Assembly: GCF_024295805.1 (NCBI RefSeq)
Contig: NZ_JANCLX010000030.1
Span: 9,380 to 73,379 of the forward strand
DNA length: 64,000 nucleotides
Source: Streptomyces cucumeris
Lineage (GTDB): Bacteria > Actinomycetota > Actinomycetes > Streptomycetales > Streptomycetaceae
Direction of reading: 5' to 3'
The position numbers and the translations under genes are program-made. Each line of letters begins with the position of its first letter. Positions within the stretch are counted from its first letter, which is position 1. Shown in pieces: positions 54,690-63,977 of the stretch. The notes beneath the pieces are model-generated. The model was not told where the DNA came from, searched no databases, and saw only the letters and a list, made by a program, of their open reading frames with translations.

Positions 54690-55886
54690 TTACTGGCGGG
54701 TGGTCAGCAGTGACCCGGGACCCACCCACTGGGAGCCCCTGGCCGGGCGCGAACCGATGACGTCGATGGTCCGGCCCGAGACCGAGATGTCGCTCACCGT
54801 GTACGGCGTGGTGCCGTCGGCGGGCAGTTTCATCGACACCCAGCGTCCGCCGGAGTAGCGGAGCGCGGTACTGGTGTCCCTCGTCTTCCGCTCCACGACG
54901 ACCGGGCCGTCCTGACTCATCGCGGCGCTGACCAGCTCCCTGACCCCTGTCGGCAGGGGGACGTTGGTCCACTTCTTGCTCGTGCCGTCGTAGCGCAGCG
55001 CCAGCGCCTGCCGTGTGCCATCGGACGTCTGGGTCGTACCCACGGCCCACATCTGCCCGCCCGGCCCGCGGACGATGTCATTCAGCCTCGCGGACGTGCC
55101 ACCGAGGCCAGGAACGGCGACCTTGTTCCAGCGCACGCCGTCGTAGTGCAACACCACCGGCTTCACGGGCGCTGCGAAGCCCGTGCCGCCCACGGCCCAC
55201 ACATCGTCAGCGGCGACCGCGGTGACGGTCTGCAGATACCACGGTGAGCCCGCGCCTCCCGCACCGACGTTCGGCAGCTTCTGTGCCTTCCAGCGGGTGC
55301 CGTCCCAGTGCTGGAGCGTTCCGGCGTAGATGCGGCGGCCTCCGGTGTGTACCTCGGTCCATCCCGCCGCCCAGGCATCGTCGGCGGCGCGAGTGTCGAC
55401 GGAGGTGAACCCGGCACCCACGGTCTTGCGGGGCACCGGAGCGACGACGGACTTCCACGCCGTGCCGTTCCAGCGCTGTGTCACGATGCCGCCGACTCGT
55501 TCGGTGAAGTCACCGACCAGCATGCCGTTGCGCGCCGACGTGGCATCGACGTCATTGAACCGGAGGTCATCGCCCCGGGGTACGGGTGCCGTCTTCACCT
55601 GCTTCCAGCCGGGGCCCTTGCGTTCGTCGCGCTCCCACAGGGTGGGCACCATTTCGGCGTCGTCATTCCCCGGGGGGACGAACCGCGCCCCCGCCACCCA
55701 TGTGGTCCGCGCGTCGGGCCGCGTGGAGGCCAGGAGCGTGGCGTCGCTCGGCGTCACCCTCGACTCGCTCCACCCGGCGGGCTGCGGTGAGGCCGCGAAC
55801 GCCGGCATCGTGCTCGCCGCCAGCGTCAGCGCGGCACACGCCACCATCGCCCCGCGGATACCGCGGGTACTGATCAACTCTTTCAC
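54690..55886 (-). CDS. secreted beta-propeller-like protein
   Basis: A 398-residue exported protein of unknown role. The GTG start, seven bases after AGGAGAGA, opens a signal peptide (VACAALTLAASTMPAFAAS). The mature part repeats a ~45-55-residue pattern around tryptophans, such as TQRWNGTAWKSV, LQHWDGTRWKAQKLP, LHYDGVRWNKVAVP and LRYDGTSKKWTNVPLP, each preceded by DDxWA(A/V)G. This is a kelch/YCF48-like beta-propeller. No catalytic residues can be named. It may be a surface binding protein. It is divergent from the large STAND-type gene. Confidence 0.82.
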   Translation of the reverse strand: MKELISTRGIRGAMVACAALTLAASTMPAFAASPQPAGWSESRVTPSDATLLASTRPDARTTWVAGARFVPPGNDDAEMVPTLWERDERKGPGWKQVKTAPVPRGDDLRFNDVDATSARNGMLVGDFTERVGGIVTQRWNGTAWKSVVAPVPRKTVGAGFTSVDTRAADDAWAAGWTEVHTGGRRIYAGTLQHWDGTRWKAQKLPNVGAGGAGSPWYLQTVTAVAADDVWAVGGTGFAAPVKPVVLHYDGVRWNKVAVPGLGGTSARLNDIVRGPGGQMWAVGTTQTSDGTRQALALRYDGTSKKWTNVPLPTGVRELVSAAMSQDGPVVVERKTRDTSTALRYSGGRWVSMKLPADGTTPYTVSDISVSGRTIDVIGSRPARGSQWVGPGSLLTTRQ

Positions 55887-56092
55887 GTTGCTGTCTCTCC
55901 TCATCGACGTCAGCGGACGGCCCGTGGGGCGCTCCCTGCGAGGGGCCCGGAGCCGACCGCTCCGCCATTCCAGCGGCTGTACGGTTGTTCGGCAGCCCCC
56001 GTCCGAAGGACCGAACAATCGTGAATGCGCCGGTAGTCGGGCCGGCCCGGGGAGCGGGACAGCACGGTGGGGGACCGGGGGAGGGGGAACGG

Positions 56093-59000
56093 GTGGGGCG
56101 TCGTGAGAGGCCGGTGGACCCGAGCGCGGGTCCGGTTGAGCGCTTCGCCTACGAGCTGCGCAAGCTCCGTCAGGAGGCCGGTGGGCCGACCTACCGGGCG
56201 ATGGCGCAGCGGGCGCGGTACTCGGTCACGACCCTGTCGCAGGCGGCGGCGGGCGAGCAGTTGCCCTCGCTGCCGGTGGCGCTGGCGTACGCCGAGGTCT
56301 GTGGCGGGGACCGGGCGGAGTGGGAGGAGCGCTGGCGGGAGGCGGCCGCGGAGGCGGCGGAGTCGGCGGCCGTGGAGCGGGCCGGGGACGACGGCGCCGA
56401 CCCGCCTTATCGCGGCCTGGCCCGCTTCGAACCGGGCGACCACGAGCGCTTCTTCGGCCGCGACCGGCTGGCCGCCGATGTCGTGGAGCTGGTGCGGAGC
56501 CATCGGTTCACCGCCGTCTTCGGCCCCTCCGGAAGCGGCAAGTCCTCACTCCTGCGCGCGGGCCTGATCCCCGCCCTCCGGGACCCCGGGGCCGGCGGCG
56601 GTGCCCGGTCGGCGGCACCGCCGCCCGCCGTCATCCGGCTGCTGACCCCGGGCGAGCACCCGGCCCGCACCCACCGCGCGGCGCTGACGGCGAAAGCGGG
56701 AGACGGTGACACCTGGCTGATCGTCGATCAGTTCGAGGAAGTGTTCACGCTCTGTCAGGAAGCGGTGGAGCGCAGAGAGTTCATCAACGCGCTGCTCGCC
56801 GCATGCGATCCGGGGAGCCGGCTGCGCGTCGTCATCGCCGTACGGGCCGACTTCTTCGGCCACTGCGCCGCACACCGCGGGCTGACGGCCGCACTGCGCG
56901 ATGCCACGCTGCTCGTCGGCCCGATGGGACCGGCCGAGCTGCGCGAGGCGATCGTGAAACCGGCCGCCGCGGCGGGCCTGATCGTGGAGCGGTCGCTGAC
57001 CGCCCGGATCGTGGCCGAGGTCGCCGATGAACCGGGCGGTCTGCCGCTGATGTCCCACGCCCTGCTGGAGACCTGGCGGCGGCGGCGCGGACGGACGCTG
57101 ACGGAGGAGGCGTACGAGTCCGTCGGCGGTGTCCACGGTGCGATCGCCGCTACGGCGGAGCGGGTCCACGGTGAACTGTCCACACCCCAGGCGGAGCTGG
57201 CCCGTCGGATCCTGCTGCGGCTGATCACCCCGGGCGAGGGGGCACAGGACACCAGGCGCCCGGTGGACCGGGCCGAGTTGGAGGGGGACGGCACACCGGA
57301 GGATGCGCCGGACGACACCTCGGTGGTGCTGGAACGTCTGGTCCGGGCCCGCCTGGTGACCGTCGACGACGGGGTGGTGGACCTCGCACACGAGGCGCTG
57401 ATCACCGCCTGGCCGCGGCTGCGGGGCTGGATCGAGGAGGACCGCGGACGGCTGCGCGTCCACCGGAAGCTGACGGAGGCGGCGCGGGCGTGGCAGGGGC
57501 TGCGCCGGGATCCCGGCGCGCTGTACCGCGGGGCACGGTTGGCGGAGGCGGAGGAGGCGTTCGGCCCGGCCCGCGAACGAGCCGCCCTCACCTCCCTGGA
57601 GGGGGCGTTCCTCACCGCGAGCAGCGACGGGCGGCGGCGCGAGCGCCGCCGGGTCCGCGCCGTGGTCGGCACGCTGTCCCTGCTGCTCGTCCTGGCGATG
57701 GTGGCGGGAGTGGCGGCCTGGCAGCAGAACCGTGAGGGCGACCGGCGCCGTGCGGAGGCCACCTCCCGCCGCATCGCGTCGATCGCGGAGACCATGCGCT
57801 CCGCCGACCCGGTGACGGCACTGCGGCTGAGCGCCGCCGCGTGGCGGATCAGCCGTACCGACGAGGCGCGGGCGGCGCTGCTGGGGGCGGTGACGCAGCA
57901 GGAGCAGGACTCCTTCACCGTTCCCGGCGCGGTAGCCGAAGGGGAGCAGTACGTCAGCGAGGACGGGCGGACGCTGGTGCGGGTCGTGGCCGGCCGGGCA
58001 CAGCGCTGGGATGTGGCCGGTCACCGCCGGACCGGCGAACTCCGGCTGCCCGGCGGGGAGCAGGCGGTGGACCTGTCCCCGGACGGGCGGCGGTTGCTGG
58101 TGGCGGCGGGTGACCGGTTGACCGTCCGTGACCTCGCCACCGGGAAGCCGGTCGGCCCGCGCCCCGCTCCCTCCACCGAGGATACGAACGCCCAGTACGC
58201 CCCGAGCGGGCGCACGGTGCTCCTGTCCGACCGCCACTCGGCCGGGATGTGGGATGTACGGCGCGGACGCTGGGTGTTCCGGCACGAGGGCAAGGACGTC
58301 TACGGGCCGTTGGCAAGCCCGGACGACCGGCTTATGACGCTGTGCGCGGGGCGTTCCCTGGAGCTCTGGGACACCGTCGCGCGGCGTCGGGTGCGCCCGC
58401 CCCGCGCGGCGGCGCTGTCGAGCGCCGTCTGCGGCACCACCAAGAGCCCGGGCAGCGGCACCGCGTGGGAGTTCGATCCGCGGGGCAGGAGGCTGGCGGT
58501 CGGTCGCGAAAAGCCGGTCATCTGGGACCTGAGGTCCGGGAAGACGGTGCGGATCCCGTACGAGGGCGACAAGCCGGAAGGCGTTCGCTTCAGCCGCGAC
58601 GGGCGGTTCGTCTCCACGGTGGGCGACCAGAGGATCACACTGTGGCGGATCTCCGCGGACTCCGCCGAGGCGGTCTACTCGCACCGGCTGGTCGACCCGT
58701 ACATCAGGGGCCACTGGCTCGATGCCGACCGGGGCGTGATCCGGTACCAGGAGGGGGCCGGCGACAGCACCGGTGCCGTGCGGACCCTGTTCCTGGGCGA
58801 TGCCGTCACCTCCCCCCGGCGCGGGGAACCAGCCCAGAAGGCCGCGTTCAGTCCCGACGGCCGGATGGTCGTCACCGCCCGCCGCCACGGGGAGCGGATG
58901 CGGTTCGAGATACGGCCCACGGGCGGCGGCCGGGCGACCCCGCTGCCGTCGGTCGACTGCGGCACGGTCGACCGGACGCGGCGGAAGAGCGAACAGTGCT

Positions 59001-59908
59001 GGGCGTATCTGACGTTCAGTGGCGACGGGCGGACTCTGGCCTACGGGGTCGGCGCCCCGAAGGTGCGCGCCGGCTCGGACGGCACCAGGGGGCGCCCGGA
59101 GCGGATCACGGTGTGGGATCTGCGGAACCACCGCAAGCGCGCGGAGCTGGTGCTCGCGACGGGCGGCAAGGAGAAGGAGAGCGCCGACGCCATCGCGCTG
59201 AGCCCGGACGGCTCCTCCCTCTTCGTCCTTCGGCAGGACTCCGTGCTGGAGAAGTGGGACGCACGGCGCCGCACCGAGGTGGCGGAGCATACCGAGAAGG
59301 CCCGTGGCAGACTGTCCTGGTCGGTTCCTCCGGCCGGCGCCATGGCGGTGCGCCCCGACGGACGACGCCTGGCCACCACGCACGGGGTCGGCTTCACCCT
59401 GCCCTCGGCCCGCCAGGTCTCGGGTGTGGTCGAGCAGCACGACGCCCAAGCGCTCGCCTACAGTCCCGACGGTGAACGGCTCGCCCTGGGTGGCGACTCC
59501 GGCCGGGTGAACGTGTATGACGACGACGGGATGCGCGCCCTGGGCTCCCTCTCCGGAACGTACGCGGACCGGGCCCGGACGGGGGAGCCGGTGACCGCCC
59601 TCGCCTACGCGCACGACGGCGCGACCCTGGCCGTGGCGGGTGCGAACGGCACGGTACGGCTGTGGGACACCGCCTCGGGGCGCCCGCTGGGGACCACGTT
59701 CACCGGCGGCACCGACCCCGTTCTTGCAGTCGCGTTCGGCCCCGACGACCGGACCCTGTTCGTGACCGGGGCCCGAATCCCCCTCCGGGAGTATCCCGTC
59801 GACCCCGCCCGCGCCACCGAAGCAATCTGCGAACGCGCGGGCGGCGGTCTGTCCCGCGCCGACTGGTCCACGTACATCCCGGACGTCCCGTACCGCGACA
59901 CCTGCTGA
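56093..59908 (+). CDS. HTH - nSTAND1 NTPase - WD40 repeat protein
   Basis: A 1271-residue signal-transduction NTPase. Residues ~10-75 form an XRE-like helix-turn-helix (FAYELRKLRQEAGGPTYRAMA, YSVTTLSQAAAGEQLPS). The nSTAND1 module begins YRGLARFEPGDHERFFGRD, with Walker A GPSGSGKSSLLRAGL near residue 145 and Walker B WLIVDQFEEVFTL near 210. A winged region ends VDLAHEALITAWPRLRGWI. One membrane segment lies near 525-545 (VVGTLSLLLVLAMVAGVAAW). The remaining ~700 residues are WD40-like blades (VRLWDTASGRPLGTTF). The WD40 sensor and NTPase switch suggest a signalling or defence role. The GTG start follows GGGGGAGGGGGA. Confidence 0.87.
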   Translation: MGRRERPVDPSAGPVERFAYELRKLRQEAGGPTYRAMAQRARYSVTTLSQAAAGEQLPSLPVALAYAEVCGGDRAEWEERWREAAAEAAESAAVERAGDDGADPPYRGLARFEPGDHERFFGRDRLAADVVELVRSHRFTAVFGPSGSGKSSLLRAGLIPALRDPGAGGGARSAAPPPAVIRLLTPGEHPARTHRAALTAKAGDGDTWLIVDQFEEVFTLCQEAVERREFINALLAACDPGSRLRVVIAVRADFFGHCAAHRGLTAALRDATLLVGPMGPAELREAIVKPAAAAGLIVERSLTARIVAEVADEPGGLPLMSHALLETWRRRRGRTLTEEAYESVGGVHGAIAATAERVHGELSTPQAELARRILLRLITPGEGAQDTRRPVDRAELEGDGTPEDAPDDTSVVLERLVRARLVTVDDGVVDLAHEALITAWPRLRGWIEEDRGRLRVHRKLTEAARAWQGLRRDPGALYRGARLAEAEEAFGPARERAALTSLEGAFLTASSDGRRRERRRVRAVVGTLSLLLVLAMVAGVAAWQQNREGDRRRAEATSRRIASIAETMRSADPVTALRLSAAAWRISRTDEARAALLGAVTQQEQDSFTVPGAVAEGEQYVSEDGRTLVRVVAGRAQRWDVAGHRRTGELRLPGGEQAVDLSPDGRRLLVAAGDRLTVRDLATGKPVGPRPAPSTEDTNAQYAPSGRTVLLSDRHSAGMWDVRRGRWVFRHEGKDVYGPLASPDDRLMTLCAGRSLELWDTVARRRVRPPRAAALSSAVCGTTKSPGSGTAWEFDPRGRRLAVGREKPVIWDLRSGKTVRIPYEGDKPEGVRFSRDGRFVSTVGDQRITLWRISADSAEAVYSHRLVDPYIRGHWLDADRGVIRYQEGAGDSTGAVRTLFLGDAVTSPRRGEPAQKAAFSPDGRMVVTARRHGERMRFEIRPTGGGRATPLPSVDCGTVDRTRRKSEQCWAYLTFSGDGRTLAYGVGAPKVRAGSDGTRGRPERITVWDLRNHRKRAELVLATGGKEKESADAIALSPDGSSLFVLRQDSVLEKWDARRRTEVAEHTEKARGRLSWSVPPAGAMAVRPDGRRLATTHGVGFTLPSARQVSGVVEQHDAQALAYSPDGERLALGGDSGRVNVYDDDGMRALGSLSGTYADRARTGEPVTALAYAHDGATLAVAGANGTVRLWDTASGRPLGTTFTGGTDPVLAVAFGPDDRTLFVTGARIPLREYPVDPARATEAICERAGGGLSRADWSTYIPDVPYRDTC

Positions 59909-59951
59909 ACCCGGCCGCGGGGCGGTACCGACATCCCGGGGACGCGTGCTG

Positions 59952-61844
59952 TCACATCACATGGATCACCGCGTATGTCTCGCCGTCCTTGGGCGGCCGT
60001 GTCCAGGAGCGGGTGGTGAATGTGTGCAGCCGCCCGTTCTCGATGGCGTGACGGGGCAGACAGGCGCCGAACTCCCCGGTCAACGCCTCCAGCAGCGACC
60101 GTTCCACCGCGGTGATGTCCTCCGGATCGCCGAAGAACCGGCCCGGGTCGAGCGCCCGCGGAATCTCCCCGTGCGAGCGGACCTCTCCGTCCGCGTAGGT
60201 GAACGCGTACTGCTCGGCCCCGTCCTGCGCCACCGAGAGGTGGAAGAACGGTTCCCCGCGCCATTCCCTCAGACCGCTCCACACCACCACCGCGCGGGTG
60301 CCCCCGCTTGCCGCCGCGGCCGGGGAGACGAACCGCCGCCGGTCGAACGGGGCAGGGTCGTCGTCGAAGGCGAAGCTCCAACCGGTGCCGGCCCGGCCGA
60401 CCGCCATGAGCGCCCTGTCGTCATAGGAGGAGAACTCCTGGCGGCCGTCCCGCGGCCGCCGGCGGGCCTCCCAGAGGGACATGGGCTCGTCCAGCACGGC
60501 GCCGTCCCCGTCCGCCAGACGTCCGGGCACCTCCTGCGGCTCCGCACCCTCCACCAGGACGAACCGGTAGGACGCGCGGCTGTTGCTCGGATCCGGCTCC
60601 GCGAGCCACGCCAGGCCACCCGGGTCGAGCCCCGCCGCGGGCCCCTGCGCCTCACCCGGCTGCCCGCCCCGGGGAACGGACAGCAGCTCACGGCCCCGCT
60701 CCGGGGTCAGCAGCGGACCGAGCAGAGGATCGGCCACCCACCCCAGCGGTACGAGGTGGTCCGGTCCCAGCGGCTCCCACCGGGGCAGTGCGTCGATGAG
60801 CGTCCGCCACGCCCCGTCGGTGTCCCCCCAGCGCGCCAGCTCGCGCGCCCGCTCGACCGCCTCTCCGAACGGTCCGGCCGCGGTGTACCGGTACGTGCCG
60901 TTCCGCACCTGGTCCAGTGTCGCGTGGGCCAGCGCCACCACGTCCTTGTCCGCGCCGCGCAGATCGAACATCAGCGTGGCGTCGTCGCGGTACGAGTGCT
61001 CCGCGTGTTCGGCGACCAGCGGGGGCAACAGCTCGGATGCGTACCGCCGGTCCGTCACCAGGCCCTCGAAGCGGACCGCGGCGGTCTGCCCGAGCAGGTG
61101 GCGTATCTGGTCGTCCAGTGCGGCGGCCCGCGGCCTGCCGTAGTCCTTGGGCTCCTCCAGCGTTTTCAGCGCCCCTTCCCAGCCCCCGCGCAGCGCCTCC
61201 AGCCGGGCCTCCGCCACCAGGGCGTCCAGGTCCCGTGTCGTGTCGTTGACGAATTCCGGCTCCTTCTCGCTCCCGTTCGCCCGCAGGCTGTGGAACTCCC
61301 GGTACATCTCCCGCATGAACTCCCGGAAGTCCGCATGCCGTTCGGGCGGTTCGGCCCGCCAGCTCGCCCAGGTGTACACGGCCCATTCGCCGGCCTCGTC
61401 CACGTCCTCGGGATCCATCAGGACGTGGGTGACGTCGGACTCGACGTCGAGCTGCAGTCCGCGGCGCCAGATGTCCGCCTCCACCCGCTCCTCCGGCCCG
61501 GATTCCTCGTCCAGGTACTCCTCGAAGAGGTCCGCGAGTTCCGACTCGTTGTTGTGCCAGCGCGCCCCCTCGGTCCCCGCCAGCAGCCACACGAACCCGC
61601 CCGCGTGCCGCCACCCGTCACTGACCTTGAGGAACTCCCGGTACGACGGGGGCATCCGCCGGCCGATCCGCTCCTCCATGGCCGCGATGCGCTCCTCCGA
61701 CGCGGGCGGGAATCCGAGCCACCGCGCGCGTCGCGCGGCCTCGTCGTCCTCGTCCCGCGTCTCGTCCTCCGGCTGCGCATCCGCCCACTCCCCGGACCAC
61801 TTGAGGAGGAAGGATCGCCAGTCGAATGCCGTGGTCTTCGTCAT
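59952..61844 (-). CDS. SMI1/KNR4 family protein, long form
   Basis: A 630-residue cytoplasmic protein. Residues ~40-160 are an SMI1/KNR4 domain: LGFPPASEERIAAMEERIGRRMPPSYREFLKVSDGW and FVWLLAGTEG. The following ~470 residues contain helical, acidic regions and beta-rich segments ending RLHTFTTRSWTRPPKDGETYAVI, with no domain I recognise. SMI1 domains often serve as immunity proteins against polymorphic toxins, but no toxin gene is adjacent. It is convergent with the STAND gene (43 bases between stops). The ATG start is well supported by family length. Confidence 0.82.
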   Translation of the reverse strand: MTKTTAFDWRSFLLKWSGEWADAQPEDETRDEDDEAARRARWLGFPPASEERIAAMEERIGRRMPPSYREFLKVSDGWRHAGGFVWLLAGTEGARWHNNESELADLFEEYLDEESGPEERVEADIWRRGLQLDVESDVTHVLMDPEDVDEAGEWAVYTWASWRAEPPERHADFREFMREMYREFHSLRANGSEKEPEFVNDTTRDLDALVAEARLEALRGGWEGALKTLEEPKDYGRPRAAALDDQIRHLLGQTAAVRFEGLVTDRRYASELLPPLVAEHAEHSYRDDATLMFDLRGADKDVVALAHATLDQVRNGTYRYTAAGPFGEAVERARELARWGDTDGAWRTLIDALPRWEPLGPDHLVPLGWVADPLLGPLLTPERGRELLSVPRGGQPGEAQGPAAGLDPGGLAWLAEPDPSNSRASYRFVLVEGAEPQEVPGRLADGDGAVLDEPMSLWEARRRPRDGRQEFSSYDDRALMAVGRAGTGWSFAFDDDPAPFDRRRFVSPAAAASGGTRAVVVWSGLREWRGEPFFHLSVAQDGAEQYAFTYADGEVRSHGEIPRALDPGRFFGDPEDITAVERSLLEALTGEFGACLPRHAIENGRLHTFTTRSWTRPPKDGETYAVIHVM

Positions 61845-61891
61845 GCGCCCGATGCTGCCACCCGCCACCGACAACGCGGCGGGCCCGCTGG

Positions 61892-63790
61892 TCACTTGCC
61901 GCGCCTGACCGGCCGGTCGCAGGTTTTCAGGCCGGGCTTGTCGGGACAGGCCACGGCGACGAATCCGCCCTTGGCCGGAACCGCAACGGTGAGGGTGTCC
62001 CCGCTGTCCACCCGGCGCGTCTCCCGGATCAGTCCGTCCCTGCCGTCCCGCACCGTCTCCACCAGCCAGCGACCGCTGCCGAGGAAGCGCAGTGGCGTCC
62101 GTTCGGTGTGTGCGCCACCGGTCAGATAGGACCCCAGGAACCAGCGGTCCTGGCTGCGGCGGGCGAACGTCGCACCGCCTCCGGGCCGGCCGGACAGCAG
62201 CCGTGTGTCGTCCCAGACCGTGGGAACCTGCTCCAGGAAGCGTTCCATCTGCGGATGCCTGCCGTAGGTCTCGAGCGATCCGGCGAAGTTCTGGAAACCG
62301 GATTCGTAGACGACCGACAGCGCCAACTCGGCCGCGGTGGAGTGCGGATGACTGCCTCGCTGGAGTGCCATGGGGGTGTAGTCCATGGAGCCCACGACGT
62401 TCCGGGTGAAGGGGTACGTCGCCAGATCGCCGGCCACCCCGTTGCGGTACTCGGCACCGCGCACCGCCTCCAGCGTCATCACATGCGGCCAGGTGCGCTG
62501 CATACCGTTGGGGACCGTCGAGCCGTGGAAGTTGACGAGCAGCTTGTGGTCGGCGGTCGCCTTGAGGACGTCGTCGTACCACCGGAAGCGCTGCTGGGAC
62601 TCGGAGCCGATGAAGTCCAGCTTCAGCCCGGCGACGCCCCAGTCGTTCATCCGCGAGAGCGTCGTGTTCCGTTCGGCGGCGGTGTCCAGATCGGTCCACC
62701 GCATCCACACCAGGATCCTGACCCCGCGCGAGGAGGCGTAGTCGACGAGTTCGGGCATCCACTTCTCGTCGGCCCATCCGTCGTCGACCAGCGTGTAGGG
62801 CCAGCCGTGTGCGGCGCTGTAGTCCACGAACTTCTTCTGGCTCTCCAGGCTGCGCTGCACCGGCCTGCCGCCCGCCAGCCAGGACCAGGCCACCTTGCCC
62901 GGACGGATCCATGAGGTGTCCCCGATCCGGGAGGCCGGGGCGATGTCGTCGGTGAACGTCGACTGGGTGACGCCCTGGAGGTCACCGATGACGGCGGCGC
63001 GCCAGGGGGTGGTCAGCGCGCCGTCGATGGAGACCCGGCTGTCGGCCAGGGCGAGCGAGTAGCGTCCGCTGCCGGAGGTGTGGGTCAGCCGGCTGCCGGA
63101 GTAGCCACCGCCCACACCGGACTCCGACAGCAGGACGTAGGAGCTGCCGGTGCGGAACAGGGCGGGGTACCCGTAGGAGCCGTCGGCGGCCCCGGAGGCG
63201 GTGCTCTTCGTGTGGTGCTGTTCATGGGAGGCCTCGTAGGGGGTCAGCCACGCCGAGGCGTTCCCGGGGAGCTGGAACGCCGACGCCTCGCGGCGGACGC
63301 TGCCGTCCTTGGTGTCCGGCAGCGCATAGCGGTAGGCGACGCCCTGGTCGGAGACCCTGACCACCACATCGATCCGGGTTCCGCGGGCCCCGGTGAAGGA
63401 CAGCCTGGTCTCATGCATCCGGGCGACACGATCGAGGCGTTTTCCCGTGGTGGCGGTGTACTTCTCGGTGACGGTGCGATCGCTGCGGCCCTCGGGCCGC
63501 AGTCCGGTGGTCAGATCGGCCTTGTCGGTGACCAGGCCGACCGGCGCCGGTTGCAGAACGGTCGTCCCGCCGCGGCGGACCGCGAGGGTGAGTGCTCCGG
63601 AGCCGTCCAGCGCGACGGTGGCGCTGAGGGCCCGTGAGGAGGACTGCGGCTGCCTCACCTCCCAGGACACACCGCTTCCTTCGGCACCGGCCCGGGGCGC
63701 GGTCAGGGCCGCACCGCCCAGCACGGCTGCCAGCGCGGCCGCGAGTGCCGGCTTGGATCTGAACAGGGGGTATCGCTGACGCATGGTCAT
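61892..63790 (-). CDS. secreted glycoside hydrolase family 97 protein
   Basis: A ~632-residue exported glycosidase (alpha-glucosidase/alpha-galactosidase type). A signal peptide covers residues ~1-38 (ALAAALAAVLGGAALTAPRAGA). A GH97 N-terminal beta-sandwich is followed by the catalytic barrel: YTLVDDGWADEKWMPELVDYA, LVWMRWTDLDTA, VAGLKLDFIGS carrying the likely catalytic aspartate of retaining members, LLVNFHGSTVPNGMQRTWPHVMTLEAVRGAEY, and a C-terminal GH97_C sandwich with FLGSYLTGGAHTERTPL. The ATG at 63790 has GAGG seven bases upstream. An inverted repeat lies just upstream. Confidence 0.9.
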   Translation of the reverse strand: MTMRQRYPLFRSKPALAAALAAVLGGAALTAPRAGAEGSGVSWEVRQPQSSSRALSATVALDGSGALTLAVRRGGTTVLQPAPVGLVTDKADLTTGLRPEGRSDRTVTEKYTATTGKRLDRVARMHETRLSFTGARGTRIDVVVRVSDQGVAYRYALPDTKDGSVRREASAFQLPGNASAWLTPYEASHEQHHTKSTASGAADGSYGYPALFRTGSSYVLLSESGVGGGYSGSRLTHTSGSGRYSLALADSRVSIDGALTTPWRAAVIGDLQGVTQSTFTDDIAPASRIGDTSWIRPGKVAWSWLAGGRPVQRSLESQKKFVDYSAAHGWPYTLVDDGWADEKWMPELVDYASSRGVRILVWMRWTDLDTAAERNTTLSRMNDWGVAGLKLDFIGSESQQRFRWYDDVLKATADHKLLVNFHGSTVPNGMQRTWPHVMTLEAVRGAEYRNGVAGDLATYPFTRNVVGSMDYTPMALQRGSHPHSTAAELALSVVYESGFQNFAGSLETYGRHPQMERFLEQVPTVWDDTRLLSGRPGGGATFARRSQDRWFLGSYLTGGAHTERTPLRFLGSGRWLVETVRDGRDGLIRETRRVDSGDTLTVAVPAKGGFVAVACPDKPGLKTCDRPVRRGK

Positions 63791-63800
63791 GGCACGCCTC

Positions 63801-63827
63801 ATATGTAGGACGTTGGTCCTGCCATAT
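63801..63827. promoter_or_regulatory. operator candidate AGGAC-GTTG-GTCCT upstream of GH97
   Basis: A perfect 5-base-arm inverted repeat (63807-63820) flanked by ATATG and CATAT at nearly symmetric distance, 16 bases upstream of the GH97 start. It would suit a sugar-responsive repressor of the LacI type. Confidence 0.45.
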
Positions 63828-63936
63828 CGCACAGGAATCAACAGAGGGGGATGTTGGTGCATATTGACTATCTCGGCCTCAACCTGGCTGTAAAGACGCG
63901 TGCACCAGATTTCGTATCCGATCCACCTGCTGAGTC

Positions 63937-63965
63937 TTGTCCGATTGTGTTGCTTCGACTCTAGG
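63937..63965 (+). promoter_or_regulatory. possible promoter for the right-edge gene
   Basis: TTGTCC (63937-63942) and TCTAGG (63960-63965) are separated by 17 bases, close to the Streptomyces vegetative consensus, and lie 12 bases before the start codon at 63978. Confidence 0.4.
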
Positions 63966-63977
63966 TTCAGGGGAGTG

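Noticed and set aside
56546..59614. 1022-codon open frame antisense to the STAND gene
   Set aside because: The plus strand shows intact Walker motifs and WD40 blades; this frame is a composition shadow.
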